Shown: positions 53,035 to 63,863 of the stretch, piece after piece
Layout: the number at the start of each line of letters is the position of its first letter
Position numbering within the stretch: the stretch's first letter is position 1
Assembly (NCBI GenBank): GCA_037367355.1
Contig: CM074702.1
Coordinates: 2,480,001-2,544,000 of the forward strand
Source of the DNA: Neoscytalidium dimidiatum
Lineage: Eukaryota; Ascomycota; Dothideomycetes; Botryosphaeriales; Botryosphaeriaceae
Length of the DNA: 64,000 nucleotides
Reading direction: 5' to 3'
Translations under genes and position numbers: made by a program
Notes under the pieces: model-generated
The model's input: the letters and a program-made list of their open reading frames with translations, nothing else
Database searches by the model: none
Told to the model about the DNA's origin: nothing

Positions 53035-55560
53035 TCATCTCAACTTCGAAACCGCCCGCTCGGAAATCCTCTCGTACTCATCTATCCCTCCCTCCAGCTT
53101 CGATAGCCTCCCTTTCGCCAGCATATACACCCTGCCTTCCTTCTCCTTACCGTCCGCATCGCTCTCGTCCGGACTGCTTTCCTCCTCATCGCCATCGATT
53201 CCTCCACCATGAAACTCTTTATCAACCCGCACACCCTCCACCACCCCCCTCACGAAGAATCGATCGTGACTGACCACCGCCAACGCTCCTTCGAATGATC
53301 TCAGCGCGCCAACGAGTGCCAAAATTGTATCAGCATCCAAGTGAGTCGTCACCTCATCCAGAATCAGCAGATGCGGCGGTGCTGGCCACAACAGCTTCGC
53401 CAACGCAAGCCTGACTTTCTGGCCACCCGATAGCGCCGAGATGGCTACATCGGACGCGACTGCTCCCTGGAGACCCAAGCCAGACAGGAGACCGCGCGCC
53501 TCCTGTTCCGAGACGGGTGGGCCATCCGAAGCTTCGTTAAGGAAAGCGGAAATGTGAGCAAGCGCGCTGGTGGACGAGGCATCCGGCAGCGCATCGAGTA
53601 GCTCGGCAGCTTCCTGCGAGAAGCGGCCAATGCGGGCGCGAGGATGGCGAGTAATCGTGCCCCTCGAGGGAAGTAGCCTGTTCTCGCCCGTCATCAACTC
53701 CAGCAACGTCGTCTTTCCCGAACCGTTCAACCCAACGAGCCCAACACGCTCGCCCGGATGGATAGTCAGACTCACGCCCTTCAGCACGTCCTGCTTCGCG
53801 CCTGGATACCGAAAGGAGAGCCGCTCCGCGCTCACCACGGCCCCGGGAAACTTCAGGTCCGGCGGCATCCCCGGAATCACTATCTTGGGCAGGGCATCGA
53901 AGCGGGGCACCTCGATCTCTGCCCTCGAAGCCGTGTAGTATCCCGTCAGGTCTCTGTTGAGCTTGAATCTCGTGCCCTTGCTCGAAACTTGTAGCCCACT
54001 CTTCTCCTCGATCTTCTTCTTTCTGCCCGCCAGCTGCTTCAGCTTCTTATCATCCCCTGCCTTCCTGGCCGCCTTCGTGCTCGCCTCCAAGCCCTTCTCC
54101 AACTGCTCGTTTTTCCTCTCCTGCGCCTCGCGCATCCGCCGCATCCACTTGGCGTATTTCCTTCTCTCCCTCTCATATACCGATACGCCTCCCCTAAACC
54201 TCTCGATGCTTGCGTCGCGCAGGACCAACACCTCGTCCGCCACCTCGTCCGCAAACGCACGATCGTGCGTCACCACCACGACTGTCCTCTCCCGCAGACC
54301 CTCATTCACCCACCCTCTCAACCACACGATCGCCGGCAGATCCAGATAATTCGTCGGCTCATCCAGCAACAAGACATCGCACTCCGCGCACAGCGCGCGC
54401 GCCAGCGTACACCTCGTCCGCCAACCCCCCGACAACCCATCCACGCGCATCCCGACCGCCTCTTCCGAGAACCCCAGCCCCATCAGCACCTCGCGAGCGC
54501 GCTTCGCCGCGGCGCCCCCGGCGTCCAGCACCTCCAGCTCCGCCTGCGCCTCGGCCAGCATGTCCGCTGCACGCCCCGTCTCCGTCGCGACCGCGTCTCC
54601 CTCGGCCTCATCGTCGACGGCCAGCACCGCCGCCCGCGCCCGCTCGACGGCCCGCTCCAGCTCGATCTGCCGTGTCCGCGCCTGCTTGCCCCGCGCCCCG
54701 CTGCGCCGCAGCGCGTGGTGCCGCGCCGCCGCGTGCGCGCGCCACAGCCGGCGGTACTCGAGCAGGCGGTACGCGCGGGCGGGCGCGAGCGGGTCGGATG
54801 CGTTGTTTTCGCCATCGAGCGCCGCGGTCAGGAGGGCCACCGTGTGCTGGAGCGTCGTGAGGTGCGTGTTGCCCGCGAGGACGTGGGCGAGGACGGTTTC
54901 GTCGTCGAGAGGAGGGAACACGGTCGGGGTCGTTGTGTCGAGGGCGAGGGAGGCGAAGGAGGAGGTTAGTGCGGTGTCGAGGTCGATGGGGAGGGGCTCA
55001 GCGACGTCTCCGTGGTCAGTGATGCCGAGACTTTGCTGGAGGGAAGTTTGGCCCAGCAGGAGGATGCGCTGGTTCAGCGCGACGCTGGGGATTTGCCCGG
55101 TGGCGATGGCACGGAGGATGGCTTCGATGAGTCGTCAGTGAGGTGATGAAGGTAGGGAACTGCGTCTGGGGCGCTGATGTCCGCGCTTCCTCCTGACTTA
55201 CTTGATTTGCCCGTCCCGTTGCGACCTACGAGAACGTAATGCCGTCCTTCTTCGAGGTGGATTTCCGCATTGCGTAGGACCTCCTTCTTGCCAATGGAGA
55301 TGCTAAGGTCTTTGACCAGGATCTACCATGATTAAATATGCTCGTTAGGCTCGTTTCGGAAGCAATAAGCCTTCAGGCACCACTTGATATAAGGTTGCGA
55401 TGGTTGCAAGGTGTAATTCTCGACTTACTTCCTTCGAATTAGGCGCATCGACAGCGTCTAACGCGTACCGGCTCTGTTGCGCCGTGACGTACAGCTGTCC
55501 TTCTCCTACAGCGGTGCTACCATGCTTATCGGCAGCCTTCTCTTTCCCTTTCTTTACCAT
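53035..55560 (-). CDS. ABC-F family ATPase (soluble, two ABC domains)
   Basis: Exons (- strand) 55560-55429, 55322-55202 and 55121-53035, 779 residues. The first intron joins PNSKE to [13 protein letters not shown]; the second splits the Walker A Ser/Thr ([17 protein letters not shown]). Domain 1: Walker [10 protein letters not shown], signature LSGGWRTR, Walker [18 protein letters not shown]. Domain 2: Walker [10 protein letters not shown], signature LSGGQKVR, Walker [20 protein letters not shown] charged linker rich in Lys/Glu lies between domains, and a long Ala/Arg helix (antenna-like) interrupts domain 1. No membrane segments, so not a transporter. ABC-F proteins bind ribosomes and act in translation or ribosome assembly; which member (Gcn20, Arb1 or another) cannot be settled by eye. 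Confidence 0.9.
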
Positions 55561-56287
55561 GATTGTTCGTCGTCTATCGTCAGTTTTGGGGGGTATATGG
55601 GAGCGTGAGACGAGATGAGATTCGGTTGAAACAAAAAATTGTAATAGCTCGTAGCTTGCTGCACCCTGCCTATATGGAGAAGTAGCGAACCGTATCCATT
55701 TATGGATTCACTTTCGGAAGACATGTCTACACGGCAGGCTCTTCACGCCGCAAATGCCAGCATCTCTCGCCTCGGCGCCTTACCATCCAAGGGGAAAGGG
55801 GGGATAAAAACTGGGTAGCGGTGGTGACGCCGACGGCTCGCGGTGTCTCGATGTGGTTATGCTGCCAAGAAGCTACAGTGCGTAGCGTGAGGGGGGCGAT
55901 GGTTCATTGTGAGTCACTCTGAGAAGTCTCGGTAGGCGTCGGGTATTCATCGCGTGTGAAACTGTAAATCGGGGAGCTTAAGGTATCGCATCAGACGCAA
56001 GTAACAGTAGAGTTCCTCCCAGACGGACAACCGCCTAGCGGAACTGCTACTGGCTCATCCCGCAGCCATGCTTAACTTCCATTATACTTATCCTTGAGCA
56101 ACACACAGCCCAAACACCATTGGGAGCATCTCCGTAATTCTCTCATCTATTCCGTATTGTGCAAGCTACTTAGGCTACCTACTTACTATCCATACTCACA
56201 GATTACTAGATTCGTAAGTTCGCTTTCATCTCCACAGTAATGTTTTTTTTTTATCCCTTCCAACGGAAGCTCCAACCCTCACGGCTA
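55561..56287. other. Intergenic spacer ABC-F/URI
   Basis: 727 bases between two - strand genes: promoter and leader of the ABC-F gene and 3' region of the URI-like gene. A nine-T run lies near 56243. No gene seen. Confidence 0.5.
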
Positions 56288-58303
56288 TCATAGTCCCGCA
56301 CCACCCAGACTTCCTTCACCAGCCCTTAATTTCGCAGCCCTAAACCTACTGACTTTCCTCACGCTCCCATCCTCGCGCTCCTCCACCAACGGGCCCTCCG
56401 ATTCCTCCTCTTGACTAGGCCGCGTGAAGCCGCCCTCCTGCCGTTGGATCATCTTCGTGCGCAGCTTGTGGTACGACGTCAGGGCCTCCTGCGACAGCGT
56501 ATCCGGGTCAAGGCCATCTGGGTCGGGTGCCAAAGCGGTCGCGGACGCCGTGTCACGCTCGACAATGGAGGAGGCGATGGTCGCGTTCGAGGGGCCGGTG
56601 GGAGTCGTGCGGACGGGGAGAGTTGAGCTTGTCGGGTTTGTGTCTGATTCAGGAGCGGATGGGGGTTGGTTGGCCCGCGAGGCTTTGAAGCGAGATGCTT
56701 TGCGTGGCGGGGCCGGCTCGGATGCCGTTGGCGGTGTGGGTGCTGTTGGGGCTCGTTCGATGATGGCATCGGCGATGGGACGGGGTTCTGCCGCTGCGGT
56801 GGAGGGTGCTGGTGGCGAGGGTGGTTTGGCGACTGGAGCAGGTGAGATGTCGAGAGACGAGGCGAAGCGGACGCCCTTTTCGGCCTTGGGGGACTTTTGG
56901 GTGGACTCGGGGGCGGGCGTCGGCTCTGCAAGCTTGCTGTTCTGCTGTGATTCCGCCGGTTTGCTGTTGGTTGATTGGATTGGGAGAAGTGCGGGCGCTA
57001 TCTCCTCGTCTGTTCGGACTACCAGCTTGTGAACGCCTTGTGCCTGCTGCAGCATGTTGTTCAAATCCGCGTCCTCTGGTGCCGGGTCAATATTCTGCAT
57101 CATCCTTGCATCTAGCTTCTTCTCTAGCTCCCTCATCTTCTGTAAATACTCCTCCGTGATGACAGGCCTGCTCCTGCCCCATTCGTCGTCCTCCTCAACC
57201 TCTTCAATGTCCGAGTCTTCCGCCTCATACATATCTGAGTCATCATCGCTATCGCCTTCATATAGATTCAGCTCTGCGACTACGTGGCCAACCTGGTTCA
57301 GATTATACTCAAGCATCTCCCGGCGCATTTTGGCGTCTTCTTCGGACTCGTCCTTTGGAATGACAGGATCTTGGATGCCTGGGTTCTGTGGGCCAGCGAT
57401 CTCAGATCCCACAATCTCGTCTTTGTCATTTAATTCTACTACACGGCTGCCGGGTTTGAAGTTCATGTGAGCTGTAAACGACCTTTTAGTCTCGGGGACT
57501 CCAGAAGGCTCCGCGGGTTCCTTAGTGTCAGAGGTGAAGGAGACTGATTTCTTTCGAGAAATTGGTGGGGGTATCTGAGAAGCAGATGAACTTTCTGCCT
57601 TAATTGGTGCCTTTCCGGTCACCTTGGAGCTTTCCAAATTCTGGGGTTTTTGCTCCGCCTGAGGAGTTTGAGCGGCGGCTGGCGACTCCTCTGCAGCATC
57701 GGGCATTTCCACGTCTTTCGAGGAGGGCTCGCCTTCCTTACTCTCCTCCTCAGGAAGCTCGATACCTGCCCTTTTCAACGTCTCCATTATCTGCGCCGTC
57801 TGTTGTCCCGGCTGGGAAATAGAGCTGGAAACAACATTCCCATCCTCATCCAATTCTTCCCGAATGTCCATGAGAGAACCACCCTCCTCGTCCTCCATGC
57901 TGGGATTGCTGACGATGAGCACCTTGCTCAGCTTATCCTCAGCCGCGTCAACCTGTTTCTGAACCGTCTCCACGTTCTTCTGAACATAATCTTGTCTCCG
58001 CGAAATCAGGTCCACCACCTGCTTCGCGCTCCGACTCATGTCCTTGCCCAGCAATTCTTTTATTTCCTTCTCATTGACGAGCTCACCGCCAAACTCGTGT
58101 CCAATTTTGATCATTTCTTGGGGAGTTGGACCAGACGCATCGGGCGTCTTCTTGAAACCCTGGATTTCTTCCTTCAGGCCCTCGTACTCGGCGTCCCATG
58201 TTTGCCAGTGCTGGAGCGATTTGCGCAGCTTGGAGATCTGTTCTTCGAGGCGCAGACGATGGCGTTCGAGGTCGCCAGTGTGGTCGCGATATTGCGCACT
58301 CAT
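56288..58303 (-). CDS. Unconventional prefoldin URI/Bud27-like protein
   Basis: Single exon, 671 residues. An N-terminal prefoldin-like coiled coil (residues 1-130: ERHRLRLEEQISKLRKSLQHW, then the LISRRQDYVQKNVETVQKQV helix) is followed by a long acidic, Ser/Pro-rich disordered part with DEDGNVVSS. A C-terminal segment, TASATALAPDPDGLDPDTL and VRKVSRFRAAKLR, corresponds to the fungal DUF3835 region of Bud27. The family helps assemble RNA polymerases through Rpb5 and links translation initiation to TOR signalling (family knowledge). A KAPIKAES and KKSVSFTSD stretch recalls the PP1-docking type motif (K-S-V-S-F, positions near 265). It shares a 381-bp divergent promoter with TFB3. Confidence 0.82.
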   Translation of the reverse strand: MSAQYRDHTGDLERHRLRLEEQISKLRKSLQHWQTWDAEYEGLKEEIQGFKKTPDASGPTPQEMIKIGHEFGGELVNEKEIKELLGKDMSRSAKQVVDLISRRQDYVQKNVETVQKQVDAAEDKLSKVLIVSNPSMEDEEGGSLMDIREELDEDGNVVSSSISQPGQQTAQIMETLKRAGIELPEEESKEGEPSSKDVEMPDAAEESPAAAQTPQAEQKPQNLESSKVTGKAPIKAESSSASQIPPPISRKKSVSFTSDTKEPAEPSGVPETKRSFTAHMNFKPGSRVVELNDKDEIVGSEIAGPQNPGIQDPVIPKDESEEDAKMRREMLEYNLNQVGHVVAELNLYEGDSDDDSDMYEAEDSDIEEVEEDDEWGRSRPVITEEYLQKMRELEKKLDARMMQNIDPAPEDADLNNMLQQAQGVHKLVVRTDEEIAPALLPIQSTNSKPAESQQNSKLAEPTPAPESTQKSPKAEKGVRFASSLDISPAPVAKPPSPPAPSTAAAEPRPIADAIIERAPTAPTPPTASEPAPPRKASRFKASRANQPPSAPESDTNPTSSTLPVRTTPTGPSNATIASSIVERDTASATALAPDPDGLDPDTLSQEALTSYHKLRTKMIQRQEGGFTRPSQEEESEGPLVEEREDGSVRKVSRFRAAKLRAGEGSLGGAGL

Positions 58304-58684
58304 TGTGTTGGTATTCGGTGTGGTGGTGGAGTGGCGGTCGCAAAAAAAAAAAAAAACAAAGGGAAGTCGGACGTGAGCGGCGAGAGGGCGGAAGGCAGTA
58401 GAACAAGGCGGGCTGGGTCAGATCGTGGGCGGCCGCGTTTTGCGGAGACCTGCCACTCGCACCGTGATGTCGTGGCCAGCGGAACGCCGCAACCCTCCAA
58501 AGCTTTCAAGGCAACAGCACGGACTCCGGCCGCCACTCACGCTGAATCAAGCAGCTCCACCGAACACGCGCCCGCGCATCCCCACAACCTACGCGCCCGA
58601 CCCCTCGTGCTCCCGCAGACCGCTTGATTGCGTGGATCTGCGCGTGCGTGCAACCCAATCTACACAATACACCTCAACACCGCC
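58304..58684. promoter_or_regulatory. Bidirectional promoter region URI/TFB3
   Basis: 381 bases between divergent starts. A run of about 14-15 A at about 58341-58355 may act as a nucleosome-excluding element of the kind known in yeast promoters (inference). No open frame of interest. Confidence 0.5.
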
Positions 58685-59937
58685 ATGTCCCGAGCAGCCC
58701 GCCGCGAGAGCGGGCCCCAGGCTGCGAAGGGCGCCCAGGCAGTTGAGGACGGCGGTGAGCAGCTGTACCAGCGTCTTCAAGCAGCTTTGAACTTGGATGG
58801 TGATGAGAATACTGACAAGACGTCCGCTGTGCCAGACATCTGTCCCGTGTGCAAGTCGTCGCGCTACCTGAATCCCAACATGCGCTTCCTCATCAATCCG
58901 GAGTGTTACCACCAGATGTGCGAGTCGTGCGTCGACCGCATCTACTCCCACGGTCCCGCGCCCTGCCGGATCGTCGGCTGCGGCAAGACCCTGCGCAAGA
59001 ACCGCTTCCGGAAGAAGACCTTCGAAGACATCCAGGTTGAGAGGGAAGTTGACATCAGACGTCGGGTAGCAGCTGTGTGAGTAGCTCTGCGTTACCGCTA
59101 TGAATGACCAGGCCGCTTCTTACGGGCACCCACAGGTTCAATCGCCGCGAAGACGAGTTTGAGACGTTGGATGACTACAATGACTACCTCAACGACGTCG
59201 AGGATATCACGTATGATCTCGTCAACCGCATAAACGTCGAGCAGGCCGAGGCGAAGCTCAGGAAATACGCGGAGGCGAATCAGGCATCAATCAAGGAGAA
59301 CGAGGTCCTCGCCCAACAAGAGGCCTCGGCATGGGAGGCTCAACAGGCAGTGGAGAAGGAGCAAGCCAAGATGCGTCGTGAAGCAGCTTTCCGCGAGGAG
59401 GAGCAGCTGGAGCGCGAGCGTCTGGAGGGCCGACGAGATGTCATCAACCAGCTTGCAAGCGGCCAAGGCGATGCCTCCAAAATCGCGCAGGTGCATCTCA
59501 AGCGTGCCGGCCAGACCCGTCCCGCCGCCTCTGCCGCGCGTGTGCCGAGCGGCGCCACAGCCCCGGTCCCGTCGAATGGTGCGCCAGGAGGCGGCTTCCA
59601 GATCAAGGGTCTCAAGAAGAAAGTCAAGGAAGTGGAGAAGCCGTTCGACCCCTTCGGTGGCGACTCAGACAAACGCGAATACGTCGTCATCCAAGATCGC
59701 TACGATTGGAACTGGTTGGATGACTACTACAACAAGCCGGTCTTTGCGGCCAGTGGCTACGATATCAAGGAGTACTACTCGCATGCTCTGTGCGACGCGT
59801 TTTCCGGATTTGGCATCTTTGTGCAGGATGAGGTTGCAAATACACATCTCCAGAGCGGGCCACCGCTCGCCACGCAGGCTGCGGCCGTGGGGGGTGCGAG
59901 TGGGGAAGGGGATGTGCGCATGGATGACGTTTTCTGA
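58685..59937 (+). CDS. TFB3: CDK-activating kinase assembly factor, TFIIH subunit (Tfb3/MAT1)
   Basis: Exons 58685-59076 and 59136-59937, 397 residues. An N-terminal C3HC4-type RING (CPVCKSSRYLNPNMRFLI, then CYHQMCESCVDRIY, CRIVGCGKTLRKNRF) is followed by the conserved FEDIQVEREVDIRRRV and, after the intron, FNRREDEFETLDDYNDYL. A coiled coil (residues 190-270) comes next, then a C-terminal CDK7/cyclin-H-binding part with YDWNWLDDYYNKPVFAASGY-type sequence. Tfb3/MAT1 links the CAK module to the TFIIH core and stimulates phosphorylation of the RNA polymerase II tail; CAK also activates CDK1 in animals (family knowledge). A Pro/Ala-rich linker near residues 290-330 makes it longer than yeast Tfb3 (321). 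Confidence 0.93.
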
Positions 59938-60744
59938 GTTCTATACCCGTGACCCATTGGGATGGCGTTATGTGGAGATGGAAAAATTTAGTGAGCATTT
60001 GCATGGCGTTTTGGGTCGTTTGCTCGGAAAGGCCAAGTTGGTTGAGGATCAGAAAGCTGAGGAGTGCTATGCTCTCCTCAGTAAAAAGTGCTTGGCCTAG
60101 GCAACAGTACTCTTGGATCATTCTTTCAATGACATGACATGTCGTCCCTCACTTCTTACTGCAGGCTAAGAGCGATATGCATGTAAGCTGGAGCATGATC
60201 AAACACATCGAGCTTGAAAGCAGAATTCAAGGTGTAAATGCTTGTGTGAGACCCTCATACCTGCGCTCGAACTGTCAACGATATTTTCGTGGGATGGCGT
60301 CTTTACAACTACAACTGCTGTCGTCCGCGGATGCTATAGACTCCAGCAACGCTAAACGAAGGAAAGAGCAGCGAGTAGCTCGCGCGAATATTTCAAGGAT
60401 GTGGGATGACTGCGGCCGTGCTGGCAATTGGATAATTCAGATCGAACATCATTTGCAGTTCCGGGCAAGGTAGCAATGGAGGCTGAAGGTGTCTCTGAGG
60501 AGCAGAATTAGTGTAGTACGGCATGGGGCGCACTCGCATCCTGAAGAGTGGCTGGACTGCTGGATACCTGCATATGTAACATGCCCAGACCCTCCCCTGC
60601 GATTTTTATGTCTTCAAAATGTGACGAGGGGAAGGAAAATCTCACGTGTATTTGTCTGAATTCTCATCTCCCTCATCGCCTTCTTGCCACTTGCGTTTGC
60701 GCGCTCAAGCCTGGAATGTGAATCCGCTTTGTCGATTATCCACC
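59938..60744. other. Intergenic region, no gene seen
   Basis: 807 bases between TFB3 and the next + strand gene. A 98-codon open frame at 60177-60473 has no recognisable sequence and no clear context. Confidence 0.5.
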
Positions 60745-61422
60745 ATGCCTTCAAAGATACAAACAGTAGAATTCCTCAAGGTGCCAAACTTCTCCCTGTC
60801 GAAAAACGAAATGCTCAGCTCTTTCATGGCCGCAGTATACGGAGCCAACAAGGGCGTTTCGGAAAGCTGGGCGACAACTCGCTGGGACTACGTCGCGGAT
60901 CAGTATTTGCAAGCGCAGGAGAACTTCCACAGGAAAGACTTGAAAGGCTATAGGGATGCCCTTGCTGAGGTGTGTTCCTCCGATTCTTGGTTCAAGGATT
61001 ACCTACATGAGCTCAAAGCCGCGCGGGAGCCATGGGGTCTCAATGCTTCGATTGCCAGTACTCCTTCCGTCAACCCTGTAAAAAAAAAAAAAAAAAAAGA
61101 GGAAGCTTCTGACAAGTTGAGTTACCACCGTAGCTCGGCTCCGCGAACGGCAGGAAAATCCGTGAGCGTCTTGAATATCACCAGGCGAGATTGGATAGGG
61201 CTAAGGTGGATGACGTACTGAGACAGTTTGAAGCCCTGTCACGGCAGTCCACGAATAGAAAGATGATTAGGGAAGAAGGAGAGACGTCAAGAAATGTAGG
61301 TGCCATATTTTGTTCATAGCATCGTATGCGCTGATTTTTCATGTCAGATGCGGAGATAGGTTAAGAGGTATTGGCAGGAGGAGAGGACGAGAGATAAGCG
61401 GAAACGGCGGTGGATGAGGTGA
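60745..61422 (+). CDS. Small unknown protein, three exons
   Basis: I do not recognise the family. Proposed exons 60745-61077, 61134-61295 and 61360-61422 (185 residues). The first intron starts GTAAAA with a run of 19 A, has CTGAC at 61110-61114 and ends CGTAG; removing it joins STPSVNP to LGSANGRKIRERLEYHQARL and avoids an in-frame stop before a long coherent helix. The second intron end is uncertain: acceptor at 61359 gives VKRYWQEERTRDKRKRRWMR, while the earlier CAG at 61346 gives a stop after three codons. The N-terminal half has aromatic-rich helices (TTRWDYVADQYLQAQENF), the C-terminal half is basic and coiled-coil-like. No targeting signal. Confidence 0.6.
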
Positions 61423-62613
61423 ACACGTTTGAAAAAGTGCAAGCTTGCACGAGAGACTGTGCTGCAACCTATTTAAGTGATGAAGTTATCAAATCTGGAT
61501 GGCATTTGGGGCTGTATAGTGGCACTCATCCTGGTAATTTGCCTCAGCTATGCAAAGGGAGCTTGTTGCTGTCACTCTGCGGGGAAGATTTCGTTTGCCT
61601 ATCATCGGACTTCGCCCTCCCCCCCGAGCATCTGCACTCTCATGTATTTACGATATGCCGAAAGATTCGGCGGCTATAAGCGCGCTTATCAGTCTTGCCG
61701 CCAATAGGAACATTCGATCGTTGGTCGTGTTAACCCATAAACTCCCCGATCCGGTTACACAGGAGCAGGGATGGTGCTGTGCCGCAATCGTGCGGGGCCG
61801 ATCGTGGCGACGTGCAACTCTGCACTCGACACCCTCTGTAGAGCTGGAAAGTAGCACAGTTCCATACAGCTCGTAACACCGGATGTTAACGCGCTCTTCC
61901 ATCTCCTCACCTCTCGTCTTTACTAGCGTAAGCCTTTCTTCTTTCTAAACTATAATCTAGCACCATACATCCATAATATGGCCCTATTCTATGGGCAGCT
62001 CCACCACCTTCTCCCGCCCAGCTTCGTGCGCACACTTGTTGACTCTTCAGCATGCGTTAGTCTAAAAACTAGAGGCTCAATGCGGCCCCCTGAGCGTCCT
62101 TCGACTATATATCGAGCGCATCACGGGATACGAGAGATTTGTCAGGATCGCGAGAACTGGTAATCAAGAAATACCCACCAACAGCAGAAAGCAAGCCACC
62201 AGCATTCGTCAAGACTAGAGGGAATATCAAGAAAGCGGTGGCCTTGCACTAGCAATGGATGAGTGCGACTGGCAGAAACATAAGGTAGTTTTCGGTGTTT
62301 TACAATTCGCAATCGTTAGACCAGCTCAGAGCAATGCTAGTCAGTTGGACTCCAGTCCACGTGTATCTCTTACAGGAAGTGTCCAGAAACGAGAAGGCTT
62401 TGTAAAGCCTTAAAGCCTGCGCTATGGGGATGCTTCCAAGGGCTCTGCTACATATTCCGCGAACCGCGCTGGTGGTGGCTACTGCGTGTCAGCAGCTCCG
62501 AAGGTCATGATTTCAGCCGCAACACTCTCATGGTAGATGCACCAAGCTCAAGATGTGTGAATACACATTTCCCGTGACGATTTGTCAATTCAGGAAGGGC
62601 GCGCTAAAATAAT
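61423..62613. other. Intergenic region, no gene seen
   Basis: 1.19 kb between the small unknown gene (+) and the NmrA-like gene (-), convergent. Short open frames at 61410-61902 and 61978-62163 show nothing recognisable. Confidence 0.5.
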
Positions 62614-63863
62614 CTATGGCTTGCCAGCCCAGATACTTGACAGATATTCCTCTGCGTTGGTAAAGTGGTACTTGGGCAACAATCTGTTCCAAGCATCCGA
62701 CACATCCCAACATCCTTGCGCAACAGAATTCAGAAAGAAAAGAAGCATTCTTTCCGATATAATTTCTCTGAGGTCTGCGGGGACCGTCGGATGGGTGATC
62801 ATGGGGCGCCAAGACGTCTTGAGCTGGCCTGATCTAAGGTTTTCCAAACTAACTTTCTCAACATTCATCGAGCCTGTTTCACGACATATGTGTAAGCGGA
62901 GAGCATAGCGGAGACATCAATGCACAGACACTGGGCTTACCTCGCAGTCTCTTCCCCAACTCGATCAATTCGGCGATCGACATCTGCGTACCGCGCATCC
63001 CACCATCTACGGGCCACGTTCCGTCGTAGTCCAGCGCCTCGGCCACCACAGCGCCCATGTCCTGCACGGTGGTGAGGGTGACAGAAGCGGTGCCGTCCTC
63101 CACGATCATGGCGCGACGATTCTCCAGATCAATGACGGGTTGACTCATGGATAGATGTTTCGTTGTCGCGTGCGGGTAGCCAAGGTAGTTCAGGAAGAGG
63201 CCCGGTTGGAAGAGGGTATATTCAAGCCTCTTGGCTCGGGATTAGCTCTGCGGACTGAAGCGTGTTCTCGTGGCGCGCACTGACCATCCTACCGCTGTTC
63301 GTATCCTCGAGGTATTCGCGAATCTCCTCCTTGAAGGCATGATGGGGCAGGGACCTGTTGAAGCGACTTTCGGGGCGTGAGCTCAACCGGTGCTGGCGGA
63401 GCGTTGGCTGGACACGTACCATCCCCATTCAGAGGGCGCAAAGCGCCTTACGCCGGCCTGGATGGATGCATCGATGAGATTCTTGGAGTTCCTGACAACG
63501 TTGACGTAGTCCAGGTCGAAGAAGAAGCACAGCACAACGTCGACGCCGCGGAGGACCTTGATCAGCGCGGCCTTATCCGAATAGTCGACCTGGACCCATC
63601 GCACGCCGTCGGAGTCTACGTCGGGGCCGTGCACCTGCTGCTTGTGGTGAGCGCTGAGCGCTGAGCGCTGCAGGCGTGCCTGGTGAGGCGGACGCGGGCT
63701 CACCTTGCGGGTCAACACGGTCACATCGTGCCTCTGCTTGGCTAGGATGCTGTCGATGACCTCTCGCGCGACGTCTGGGAGGCACGTGAGCCGGATGCGC
63801 CGAGAGTACGATAGCGCGGAGATTCATACTTCCGGATCCTCCCGCGACAGCAACTTTAACCAT
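62614..63863 (-). CDS. NmrA-like / isoflavone-reductase-like NAD(P)-binding protein
   Basis: Six exons (- strand): 63863-63830, 63774-63704, 63634-63420, 63354-63285, 63229-62941 and 62873-62614; 312 residues. The first exons rebuild MVKVAVAGGSGNVAREVIDS, a Rossmann nucleotide-binding motif (GGSGNVA), then DVTVLTRK. Next come VQVDYSDKAALIKVLRGVDV, RRFAPSEWGW, RLEYTLFQPGLFLNYLGYP and a helical C-terminus ending IWAGKP. The family includes the nitrogen-metabolite repressor NmrA and many fungal reductases; the typical catalytic Tyr-x3-Lys is not evident, so a redox-sensing or reductase role is open. The third acceptor is a tandem CAGCAG, so one residue (Gln) may be optional. The start at 63863 gives the canonical N-terminus. 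Confidence 0.85.

Noticed and set aside
54210..54969. Two overlapping open frames on the + strand (about 220 codons)
   Set aside because: Antisense of GC-rich ABC-F coding sequence; Pro/Arg-rich low complexity.
57650..58627. 325-codon + strand open frame
   Set aside because: Antisense to the URI-like coding region and crossing the divergent promoter.
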